A DNA stretch of 64,000 nucleotides, from assembly GCA_016713785.1 (NCBI GenBank), contig JADJOM010000003.1, positions 434,001 through 498,000 of the forward strand. The letters run 5' to 3'. This DNA is from Gemmatimonadota bacterium. GTDB lineage: Bacteria > Gemmatimonadota > Gemmatimonadetes > Gemmatimonadales > GWC2-71-9. The notes below the pieces were generated by a model that made no database searches, was not told the origin of the DNA, and was given only the letters and a program-made list of their open reading frames with translations. The position numbers and the translations under genes are program-made. Positions 51,015-58,317 of the stretch are shown piece after piece (positions within the stretch are counted from its first letter, which is position 1; every line of letters begins with the position of its first letter).

Positions 51015-51470
51015 CTACCAGTTCCCGTTCGCGTCGATCAGCACATAGGTGAGCCGGTTGCCCAGGACCATGTAGGGCGCCTTGCTCCCGAGGTTCTGCA
51101 CCAGCGCGTTCATCAGCCGCGCGTCGGTGGTCGTCACCGAGATGGCGACCTGGTAGGGATCCACCGACGGGCTGCGGTTGTCCCAGTCGAGCTGATAGGT
51201 CGGGGTCACGAAGCTGAAGCCATCGGGCAGGTAGGTGTCGAGCTCCGGCGGCGGGATGCCGGGGCCCTGGTCGCCGGGCCACAGGTTGTTGTGGTCGGCC
51301 TCGTAATTGTAGGCCGCCAGGCGGACCGTGGTGAACTCTCCCACGATCTTGGCCGCGTAGGCGGTGCGGGAGAGGTCGATGTACTTGAGTGCCGCCAGCG
51401 AGGAGAGCAGGCCGAGCACCACGATCACGATCAGCAGCTCGATCATCGTCCAGCCGCGCCGGTGGCTCAC
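51015..51470 (-). CDS. Type IV pilin/pseudopilin-like protein A
   Basis: 151 residues. A short basic leader ends in RRG, followed by WTMIELLIVIVVLGLLSSLAA (split: G cleavage, Glu at +5, then a hydrophobic helix), the class III prepilin signal. The C-terminal part contains YLPDGFSFVTPTYQLDWD. It would be processed by a prepilin peptidase and assembled in a pilus or pseudopilus. GTG at 51470 overlaps the stop of the upstream gene. A paralogue with the same C-terminal pattern lies at 63381-63848. The hairpin after it is a terminator candidate. Confidence 0.85.
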   Translation of the reverse strand: MSHRRGWTMIELLIVIVVLGLLSSLAALKYIDLSRTAYAAKIVGEFTTVRLAAYNYEADHNNLWPGDQGPGIPPPELDTYLPDGFSFVTPTYQLDWDNRSPSVDPYQVAISVTTTDARLMNALVQNLGSKAPYMVLGNRLTYVLIDANGNW

Positions 51471-52009
51471 TTGCCGCTCCGCTGGCTGATCAGGGTGTAG
51501 CTGTCGCCGAGGAACTCCCGGGGCGCCTGGCTCGAGGCGTAGGTCAGGCTGATGGCGCCGTTGCGCCCCGTGAGGGAATAGCCCCCTTCGCCGGGGGCGT
51601 AGGTGAGGCCGGTGGTGTCTCCCTTGGCTTCGAGCAGCGTGGCCGGCAGGCGACCCTCCGCGGCCTTGAACGACTCGATATGGTCGATCTCCACGTACAT
51701 CCGCACCCGGAGGCTGGCTTCCCGCAGGGCGGGCGGCTCGGGGGGCACCTTCGGAAAGAGCCACTCGGGCTGCAGGACCAGAATCGCGGTGAGGCCCGCG
51801 GCCAGCGTGAGCATGAAGATCCAGAAGGGGGCTTTCGACGGCGGCGCGGCGGGGAGAGCGCTCGGTCCGCCGTGCTTGTCCTTCTGCTCCTGGACCACGT
51901 CCTGATAGGCCTTGAGCAGGGCCTGCCGGTCGTTCGGGTCGGCGCTCGGCGGGGCCGGCGTGGACCCGGTGGGGCGGCGAGGGCCTGAGGGCCGCGGGGT
52001 GTCTGCCAT
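51467..52009 (-). CDS. Membrane-anchored pilin-partner protein
   Basis: 180 residues. The N-terminal ~55 residues are Pro/Ser/Thr-rich, then one transmembrane helix (~82-100, WIFMLTLAAGLTAILVL). The ~80-residue outer part ends GGYSLTGRNGAISLTYASS and lacks a prepilin site. It is coupled to the pilin by a GTGA overlap. The partial gene at the right window edge has a similar ending (GSYLITTALGNHVFELEGS) before the other pilin, so this is one half of a repeated pair. Function probably in pilus assembly or as a non-processed minor component; family unknown. Confidence 0.6.
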   Translation of the reverse strand: MADTPRPSGPRRPTGSTPAPPSADPNDRQALLKAYQDVVQEQKDKHGGPSALPAAPPSKAPFWIFMLTLAAGLTAILVLQPEWLFPKVPPEPPALREASLRVRMYVEIDHIESFKAAEGRLPATLLEAKGDTTGLTYAPGEGGYSLTGRNGAISLTYASSQAPREFLGDSYTLISQRSGK

Positions 52010-52445
52010 GGGTACGTGAAATATAGCCTTGGGCGACTTCGCGCCAGACGGAGCCCCCGGCCGGGAGGGAAGCCCGGCGCGGCTTTCCCGGGCGCAGGGG
52101 CTTCCGCATGGGCGCCCGTCGCCTCGCCGTCCCTGGAGGATGCCCGCGCCACCGGCTCCCGGCCTGGCCCGCCGTCGGACCTTCATCACGCAGCCAGTGA
52201 GTTCGCCGCGCGCTCTTGCGCAACATGGCCTGTTGCGCAGCGATACAGTTGATGCGTCAGGTATTTTCTTGCCGGGTTCATCCCTCCTTCATGAACCGAG
52301 TCGCATTGTCGGCCGTCGCGATCGGAATGCTCAGCCCGACATCCGGCGCGGTCGCTGTCGCAGTGCTCCCGATCCAGGCGCCGCCGGCACGAGACGAACC
52401 TGCCTGGGCCAACAGCCTCGCCTTCCCCCTGACGGAGACGCTCCC
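52010..52445. other. Divergent regulatory region between pilin and cytochrome operons
   Basis: 436 nt without a convincing gene. A small frame (52291-52485) begins with an ATG and a signal-like stretch but runs into the cupredoxin gene and shows no family, so it is left out. The region contains the dyad at 52217-52239 and must drive the rightward electron-transfer operon and the leftward pilin pair. Confidence 0.5.
52217..52239. promoter_or_regulatory. Perfect inverted repeat, probable operator
   Basis: TGCGCAACA-TGGCC-TGTTGCGCA, nine paired bases each side with a 5-nt spacer. Such length and spacing are typical of a site for a dimeric regulator. It does not match the FNR, Rex or NsrR consensus I know. 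Position in the divergent interval suggests control of the cytochrome operon, the pilin pair, or both. Confidence 0.6.
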
Positions 52446-52835
52446 ATGTCTGCCAAGCTCGCCCTGCTGGTCGGTAGTGCCCTGACCCTGGCCGCCGGGA
52501 CCACCCCCGGCGATCCGCCCGCCGGAAGGGTCATCGTGGTGAAGATGACGGACGTGTCGGCCACCGAGTATCGCTATGAGCCGGCGAGCGTCACGGTGAC
52601 CGCCGGCGATACCGTGCGCTTCACCCAGACCGGCGTCATGCCGCACAATGTGGACTTCAAGGCCGCTCCGCCCGCCGCCACCCTCGGGGTCGCGAAGACC
52701 GGACCGTTCCTGACCAAGGCCGGGCAGACCTACGACCTGGTGATCGACGGGCGCTTCCCGGCTGGGGCCTACCAGTTCGCGTGCACCCCGCACGAGGCGC
52801 TGGGCATGAAGGGCACCCTGACGGTGCAGCCGTAG
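52446..52835 (+). CDS. Secreted cupredoxin (plastocyanin-like)
   Basis: 129 residues with a short signal peptide (LALLVGSALTLAAG). The type-1 copper pattern is visible: MPHN gives the first His (~77), and CTPHEALGMKG gives Cys, His and Met (~114-122). Alternating beta strands match a plastocyanin fold. It would carry electrons in the periplasm. ATG at 52446. Only 2 nt separate its stop from the next gene. It is the first gene of the electron-transfer operon. Confidence 0.88.
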   Translation: MSAKLALLVGSALTLAAGTTPGDPPAGRVIVVKMTDVSATEYRYEPASVTVTAGDTVRFTQTGVMPHNVDFKAAPPAATLGVAKTGPFLTKAGQTYDLVIDGRFPAGAYQFACTPHEALGMKGTLTVQP

Positions 52836-52837
52836 CC

Positions 52838-54007
52838 GTGCGCCCCCTCGGTACCCTCGCCCCGCTGCTCGTCCTCGGCCTCGCCGCCCCGGTGGCGGCC
52901 CAGCGGCCGGCGTCCCAGGCGATCGTATGGCCGGCCGCCCCCGAGACGGCGCGGATCCGCTACGTCGGCTCGCTCCGCTCGGAGGCGGACATCAACCGAA
53001 GGGAGTCGTTCCTCAAGCGGCTGGGGCGCTGGCTCTCGGGCGGTCGGGGCACGGCGCTCTACGCCCTGCAGCGGCCCTTCGACGTGGTGGTCGGCCCGGG
53101 CGAGCGCTACTACCTCACCAACGGGTCCGTGCCGCGGGTGATCGTGTTCGACCCGGGAGCCCGCAAGGCCCGGTTCCTGGGGGAGGACGTGCCCGGTGGC
53201 CTGGGGAAGCCGATGGGCCTGGGTCTGGGCCCGGACGGCTCCGTGTACGTGGCCGATGCCGGCCGGCGCCGCGTCGTCGTGTTCGATTCGTCCGGGCACT
53301 ACGTGCGGGCCTTTGGCGGCGCCGCCCACCTGCTCAACCCCGTGGACGTGGCCGTGGCCGGCGACCGGGCGTGGGTGGTGGACAGCTACCTGCACCAGGT
53401 GGTGGCGTTCGACGGCGCGGGGGAGGTGGTGGGCCGCGTGGGCAAGGCGGAGGGGACCCTGGCCGGCCGCGACACCCGTCGTGGCGCCCGGGCCGCGGAG
53501 CGACCGGGCCACGAGGGGGGCGCACCCGCCGGCTTCACCCCCGATGACCTGAGTGACGTCTGGCAGAACCGCGGGAAGGAGCCGGGGGAGTTCCGCTACC
53601 CGGTGGCGGTGGCGCTGGCCCCTGATGGCACGATGTACGTGTCCGACCAGCTCAACTTCCGGGTCCAGGCCTTCGACCCCGACGGGCGGTTCCTGCGCCA
53701 GGTGGGGCGGCTCGGAGACCAGCCCGGCAGCTTCACGCGGCCCAAGGGGGTCGCGGTCGACAGCGAGGGTCACCTCTACGTCGTGGATGGCTCCTTCAGC
53801 AACGTGCAGGTGTTCGACACCCAGGGGCGGCTCCTGCTGGCCTTCGGGCGGCTCGGGAACGGCGAGGGCGAGCATTGGCTGCCCATCGGGATTGCCATCG
53901 ACGCCCGGGACCGCATCCTGGTGGCCGACCGGTACAACAACCGGGTGCAGATCTACCAGTACCTCGCGTCGACCGAGCCCGAGGCTGCGGCGCCGGGCGG
54001 GCGCTGA
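52838..54007 (+). CDS. Secreted NHL-repeat beta-propeller protein
   Basis: 389 residues. Signal peptide ending APVAAQ (~20). About six NHL-type blades: PMGLGLGPDGSVYVADAGRRRVVVFD (split: DGSVYVADAGRRRV ~135), NPVDVAVAGDRAWVVDSY, YPVAVALAPDGTMYVSDQLNFRVQAF, RPKGVAVDSEGHLYVVDG and LPIGIAIDARDRILVADRYNNRVQ. An ~40-residue charged loop sits at ~205-245. Extracytoplasmic propellers act as scaffolds or binding partners. GTG at 52838 is the only start giving the signal peptide. Its stop directly abuts the GTG of the pentahaem cytochrome gene. Confidence 0.85.
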   Translation: MRPLGTLAPLLVLGLAAPVAAQRPASQAIVWPAAPETARIRYVGSLRSEADINRRESFLKRLGRWLSGGRGTALYALQRPFDVVVGPGERYYLTNGSVPRVIVFDPGARKARFLGEDVPGGLGKPMGLGLGPDGSVYVADAGRRRVVVFDSSGHYVRAFGGAAHLLNPVDVAVAGDRAWVVDSYLHQVVAFDGAGEVVGRVGKAEGTLAGRDTRRGARAAERPGHEGGAPAGFTPDDLSDVWQNRGKEPGEFRYPVAVALAPDGTMYVSDQLNFRVQAFDPDGRFLRQVGRLGDQPGSFTRPKGVAVDSEGHLYVVDGSFSNVQVFDTQGRLLLAFGRLGNGEGEHWLPIGIAIDARDRILVADRYNNRVQIYQYLASTEPEAAAPGGR

Positions 54008-54757
54008 GTGACGCGCGCCATCGCGGGGGTGCTGCTGTGCCTGGTGACGGCGCTCGCGCCCCGGGCCGCGGCCGGGCAATGGCCCCTCGGCACCTCGGTG
54101 GACCAGACGCCCCACAACCTCACCCGGCCGGCCGCCAGCACGGCGCCGGAGATGCAGGGACGCATCCGCGACTACGGCGAGGTCTGCGTCTACTGCCACA
54201 CGCCGCATGGCGGGCCGGACTGGACGGTCGGGCCCGGCAAGCCGCTGTGGAACCGGCCACGACCCAACGCCGCCTACCGGATGCCGCAGCACAGCGGCCA
54301 GCAGATGCTCCAGGATCCCTCGCCGGCTGACCGGTCGCGCACCTGCTTCTCCTGCCACGGCGGCACGGTGGGACTCGACGCCATCGTCAACCTGCCCAAC
54401 AGCTACACCGGGCCCCCGCCCGCCGACCACATGATCGACGAATGCGAGGGGTGCCACTCGGGGGGCAATCCCGCCGGGGGCATCGACTGGGAGGGCGTCT
54501 GGTTCCGCGATGACATGCGCAAGCAGCATCCCTTCTCCGTGCTGTACGACCCCAGCCGGCGCCCCGGGGAGTTCCTTCCGGCCATCGGCAACACCGTGGG
54601 CGGGCTGCCGCTGTTCGGCGGCAAGGTGGAGTGCCCGACCTGCCACGAGCCCCACTCCCAGCAGTTCCGCTACTTCCTGCGCCAGAGCAACACCGGCAAC
54701 GCGCTGTGCCTGGCGTGTCACGTGTCGGTGCCGCCGGATCCGGTCCACGAGAACTGA
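54008..54757 (+). CDS. Secreted pentahaem c-type cytochrome
   Basis: 249 residues, signal peptide ending AAAGQ (~24). Five CxxCH haem sites: CVYCH, CFSCH, CEGCH, CPTCH and CLACH. Several are followed by PH (CHTPH, CHEPH), giving further histidines as axial ligands. The layout parallels the next gene: the site after GEV, GTVGLDAIVN, a Gly-rich stretch, LPLFGGKVEC and NALCLACH. The two are tandem paralogues with one extra haem here. Likely periplasmic or extracellular electron carrier. GTG at 54008 abuts the NHL stop. Confidence 0.9.
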   Translation: MTRAIAGVLLCLVTALAPRAAAGQWPLGTSVDQTPHNLTRPAASTAPEMQGRIRDYGEVCVYCHTPHGGPDWTVGPGKPLWNRPRPNAAYRMPQHSGQQMLQDPSPADRSRTCFSCHGGTVGLDAIVNLPNSYTGPPPADHMIDECEGCHSGGNPAGGIDWEGVWFRDDMRKQHPFSVLYDPSRRPGEFLPAIGNTVGGLPLFGGKVECPTCHEPHSQQFRYFLRQSNTGNALCLACHVSVPPDPVHEN

Positions 54758-54802
54758 ACCGGCCGCCGGCCCCCGGCGGCCACCGTCCCAAGGAGACCCC
54801 TG

Positions 54803-55468
54803 ATGCCGTTCCGCACCCTGCTGTGCTGCGTGCTGGCCCTGCTCCCCGCCGGCCTGGCCGCGCAGACCGACAACGTGGTCAACTCCAAGCACAACATGAG
54901 CGCCCGCGCGGCCGCGAACCCGACGCAGCTCACCAACTACGGCGAGGTGTGCGTCTACTGCCACACGCCGCACGGTGGCTCCAACTCCACCAACGCGCCA
55001 CTGTGGAACCGGAACTTCGGCCCGGCCACCGGGGCCTACCAGATGTACAACAACGCCTGGAGCTCGACGATCGACATGCAGGTGGCCGCCAGCCCGCAGG
55101 GCGTCTCCCTGGCGTGTCTTTCCTGCCATGACGGGACCATCGGACTCGACGTGATCGTGAACCGGCCCAATGCCGATACCACCCTCGCGCCCAAGAACGG
55201 CACCATGCCGGCCAACGGCGGGCAGTTCTTCGCCAACCTCGGCACCGACCTGCGCAACGACCACCCGGTCTCGGTGACCTACTCCACCACCGCGGACCCC
55301 GCCTTCCACGCCCCCGACGCAAGCAACCGGATCAACGGCGAGCTCCCGTTGTACAGCGGCCGGGTGGAGTGCGGCAGCTGCCATAATCCGCACAACACGA
55401 CCTTCCCGCCCTTCCTGCGGAAGGCGAATACCAGCAGCGCCCTGTGCACCACCTGTCACATCAAGTGA
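54803..55468 (+). CDS. Secreted tetrahaem c-type cytochrome
   Basis: 221 residues, signal peptide ending LAAQ (~21). Four CxxCH sites: CVYCH, CLSCH, CGSCH and CTTCH, the last five residues from the end. Length and haem number resemble the OmcE-like class of filament-forming cytochromes; that comparison is from memory and needs alignment. Paralogous with the preceding pentahaem protein. ATG at 54803 has AAGGAG (54790-54795). The stop overlaps the GTG of the next cytochrome. Confidence 0.9.
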   Translation: MPFRTLLCCVLALLPAGLAAQTDNVVNSKHNMSARAAANPTQLTNYGEVCVYCHTPHGGSNSTNAPLWNRNFGPATGAYQMYNNAWSSTIDMQVAASPQGVSLACLSCHDGTIGLDVIVNRPNADTTLAPKNGTMPANGGQFFANLGTDLRNDHPVSVTYSTTADPAFHAPDASNRINGELPLYSGRVECGSCHNPHNTTFPPFLRKANTSSALCTTCHIK

Positions 55469-56352
55469 GGCGCCTCGCCTTCCTCGCCACCCTCCTCGTG
55501 GGGGCGGCCTGCCGCAGCGCCCTCGGGACCGTCCTCGATGTCCCCCCGCCGCGGCCGGCCCAGGCGGCGCCGGCCGCCCGCGCCGGGGCCCGGGCGGGCG
55601 CGGGGGCCGACTCCGTGCGGCCCGCGCCGGAGCTGAGCCTCCACGCCGACTCGGTGCGTGGGATGCTCCCGCGTGACGCGGCGGGCAACATCGACTGGGC
55701 CGCCGCGCTCCGGGAGGGCGTCATCCGCCCGCGGCCGGTGCTCCCCGGCCGTCCGGCGCCCGCCGAACCCGGCTTCCAGTTCAAGTTCGACTTCACCTAC
55801 CAGGGGCCCGACACCACCTTCGACGCCCGCTTTCCCCACAGCACCCATACCGAGTGGCTCGACTGCCAGCAGTGCCACCCGCGGATCTTCCCCTATCGGA
55901 ACACCCCGGTCACCATGGGCGACATCTTCATGGGGAAGTTCTGCGCCGAGTGCCACGGCAAGGTCTCGTTCCCCGTGGCCACCGGCTGCGAGCGCTGCCA
56001 CACCCGGCTCATGATGCCGCCCAACCGGGCCGAGCCCGAGTTCCTGGGGACGGTGCAGCTGCATCGCGCCGGCGATTCCACCGGCAACGCCCGCCAGGTC
56101 CAAACCGATTCGCTCGCGCCCGCCAGCTTCCCGCACTGGGTCCACCGCATCCGGTTCCGGTGCAAGGCGTGCCACATGCAGCTCTTCGAGCCGCGCGCCG
56201 GCGCCAACACCGTGACCATGCGCATGATCAAGGAGGGGCAGGCCTGCGGCCAGTGCCACAACGGCCGCGACGCCTTCGCCGCGACCATCGGCACCTGCCA
56301 GCGCTGCCACGTGCCGCCGCCCGCCGCCCCGGCCCCCACCGGGACGGAGTGA
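55465..56352 (+). CDS. Hexahaem c-type cytochrome, putative lipoprotein
   Basis: 295 residues. The N-terminus has a lipobox-like LVGAAC, then a ~75-residue Pro/Ala linker. Six CxxCH sites: CQQCH, CAECH, CERCH, CKACH, CGQCH and CQRCH, with FPHSTHTEW and FPHWVHRIRF preceding haem pairs as in cytochrome c7/c3-type proteins. It is not related to the tandem pair upstream. A membrane-anchored c7-like protein could link periplasmic carriers to an outer-membrane barrel. GTG at 55465 and both overlaps (GTGA) tie it to its neighbours. Confidence 0.88.
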   Translation: MRRLAFLATLLVGAACRSALGTVLDVPPPRPAQAAPAARAGARAGAGADSVRPAPELSLHADSVRGMLPRDAAGNIDWAAALREGVIRPRPVLPGRPAPAEPGFQFKFDFTYQGPDTTFDARFPHSTHTEWLDCQQCHPRIFPYRNTPVTMGDIFMGKFCAECHGKVSFPVATGCERCHTRLMMPPNRAEPEFLGTVQLHRAGDSTGNARQVQTDSLAPASFPHWVHRIRFRCKACHMQLFEPRAGANTVTMRMIKEGQACGQCHNGRDAFAATIGTCQRCHVPPPAAPAPTGTE

Positions 56353-58283
56353 GGACCGCCCGGAGGCCGCGCGGGCCCGCCGTGGCCCTGCTGGCGCTGG
56401 TCCTGCTCGGGCCGGCGCCACTGGCCGGGCAGGGCCTGGTCGGCCTCACGCCGGGCCAGGGCCAGGTCGGCGTATCGGCCGAGGGGTTCAGCACCGGCGT
56501 CGCCGGGACCCCGGCGGCGTCCTCCGGCGACTTCCGCGAGTGGATCCTGCTGCCCTTCCAGGGGACCCTGGTCGACCAACGCCTCTTCACCTGGGCGGCC
56601 ACCCTCCAGCCGACGCTGCAGCAGCGGGTCCAGTCCGGATTTGCCCGGCCCCTGTCGGCCCGCCAGCTCAATCTCGCGCTGGTCGGCCGCCTGTTCGCGG
56701 ACCGCCCGCTGCACCTCACCGGCACCCTCTCCCGGGCCACCGCGGTGGCCAGCGGCGGGTTGGGGACCCGCCGCGAGGGCACGGCCACCCAGCTGGGTGG
56801 CGACCTCGCCTGGCGGAATCCGTACCTGCCGCTGCATGTCGCCGCGTTCCGCCGCGATGCCGCTGACGAATGGCGGAACGGCCCGACGGCTTCAGCCTTC
56901 CGCACCGACCAGCGGGTCTCCTCCGTGCGGGCCTCGGCCGCCAACACCAAGCTCGCCCTCGAGGCCCATCGCTTTCGCTTCGAGGACCGGATCACCGGCC
57001 GGACCCTCGACGCGCTGGCCCTGGCCGGCCGCCACACCCTGCGATGGGGCAAGGGCAGCTCGCTCCATTCCAGCGTCGAGCGGCAGCAGGAGGAGGGGCT
57101 GGTGGACAGCCGGCGCAGCAGCTGGAGCGAGCAGCTGCGGCTGCAGCACACCCGCCGGATCGGGACGACCTGGTTCTACCGCCACGGCGTCGCCACCGTG
57201 GGTGGCAGCCGCTCCGTGGGGCAGGGGTGGGGTGGGGGCGCGGAGCTGCGCGTGGCCCGCTGGGCCTCGCTCGGGCTGGATGCCGCCCGCCATACCGGGA
57301 CCTCCGGGCCGACGCGCGAGACCTACACCACGCTCACCCCGCGGGCGGGCGTCACGCTCGCGCTGCCGGCCCGGGCGCGCGTCACCGCCTCTGGCGCCGT
57401 GGGGCGCGAGGTCCGGCGCCGCGAGGGGCCGCTGCCGCAGGGCGTCCCCGTGGTGGACGAGCCGCACAGGGTGCCGGTGGCGCGTCGCATCACGCTGGAC
57501 GAACTCGACCTGGTGCCCGGCAGCCTGGTGCTGCGCGATGGCGCGGGCCTCACGGTGTTCGTCGAGGGAACGGACTACACCCTCAGCACCGCGGGCCGCT
57601 TCACCACCCTCGACCTGCCGCCCAGCGGCCGGATCCAGGTGGGGGACGCCCTGCGGGTGACCTACCGGTACTTCCCGCCGGCCACCGGCGCCCGCGGCGA
57701 CGCCTGGCGGGTGGAGTACGAGGGCACCTTCCAGCTGCGCGGTCTCTCGCTCCGGCACCGACGGTCGCTGCGTACCCTCGAGCACGGTGCGGTGGCCAGC
57801 GGGCTCCTGCCCGCCGGCTCCGCCTTCGACGACCGCACCACCGCGCTGGCCCTCCGGACCGCGACCCCGGCAGGTCGGGTCGACGTCGAGGGATCCCGCC
57901 GCGACACCGACCGCTTCGGCCTCCGTTCCACCGAGCACAGCGTGACGGCCGGCTACGCGCCGCCCCCGCTCGGCGGCGCGCACCTCGCCGTCTCGGCCAC
58001 CTGGAACCGGCTCCGCGCGGGCCCCACGACGGTGCGGGCCGTGTCCGGGCTGGTCTCGGTGTCGGCCTCGCCGGTCCACTGGCTGCGGGTGCAGGCGGGG
58101 CTCGAAGCCTACGACTGGCGCCAGAGCGGGCTCGAGGACCAGCGGTTCCTCTCCGGGCGGCTCGGCGCCGATGCCACCGTGGGCCAGCTGGAGCTCAGCC
58201 TCGCCGCCGAGGCGCACCGGCGGGAGTTCGTGGTCACCAACCTGACGCGGCGCGTGACCTTTCGCGCGCTGCGGCGATTCTGA
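56349..58283 (+). CDS. Outer-membrane barrel-like protein of the cytochrome operon
   Basis: 644 residues with a basic N-terminus and signal peptide ending PLAGQ (~27). The mature protein shows many alternating amphipathic strands with Arg/Gly/Thr turns and ends LTRRVTFRALRRF; a terminal Phe after aromatic/hydrophobic alternation is typical of outer-membrane barrels. The middle (~380-450) includes a soluble-looking VPVARRITLDELDLVPGS region. Its size is close to that of MtrB/PioB-type porins, but homology was not tested. Following three cytochromes, it may be the sheath of a porin-cytochrome conduit. GTG at 56349 overlaps the previous stop. Confidence 0.7.
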   Translation: MRTARRPRGPAVALLALVLLGPAPLAGQGLVGLTPGQGQVGVSAEGFSTGVAGTPAASSGDFREWILLPFQGTLVDQRLFTWAATLQPTLQQRVQSGFARPLSARQLNLALVGRLFADRPLHLTGTLSRATAVASGGLGTRREGTATQLGGDLAWRNPYLPLHVAAFRRDAADEWRNGPTASAFRTDQRVSSVRASAANTKLALEAHRFRFEDRITGRTLDALALAGRHTLRWGKGSSLHSSVERQQEEGLVDSRRSSWSEQLRLQHTRRIGTTWFYRHGVATVGGSRSVGQGWGGGAELRVARWASLGLDAARHTGTSGPTRETYTTLTPRAGVTLALPARARVTASGAVGREVRRREGPLPQGVPVVDEPHRVPVARRITLDELDLVPGSLVLRDGAGLTVFVEGTDYTLSTAGRFTTLDLPPSGRIQVGDALRVTYRYFPPATGARGDAWRVEYEGTFQLRGLSLRHRRSLRTLEHGAVASGLLPAGSAFDDRTTALALRTATPAGRVDVEGSRRDTDRFGLRSTEHSVTAGYAPPPLGGAHLAVSATWNRLRAGPTTVRAVSGLVSVSASPVHWLRVQAGLEAYDWRQSGLEDQRFLSGRLGADATVGQLELSLAAEAHRREFVVTNLTRRVTFRALRRF

Positions 58284-58317
58284 TCGGCCTGCAGTTCCCC
58301 TCGTGGAGGATCGACGG

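Noticed and set aside
52240..52265. FNR-type site TTGAT-N4-ATCAA near the cytochrome operon
   Set aside because: Only the left half TTGAT is present; the right half reads CAGG, too poor a match.
52291..52485. Small frame with a signal-like N-terminus before the cupredoxin gene
   Set aside because: Runs into the cupredoxin coding sequence in another frame, has no family features, and its region is better explained as regulatory DNA.
52769..55459. 896-residue antisense frame across the cupredoxin, NHL and cytochrome genes
   Set aside because: It would oppose four genes with clear signal peptides and haem motifs; composition is typical of GC shadow frames.
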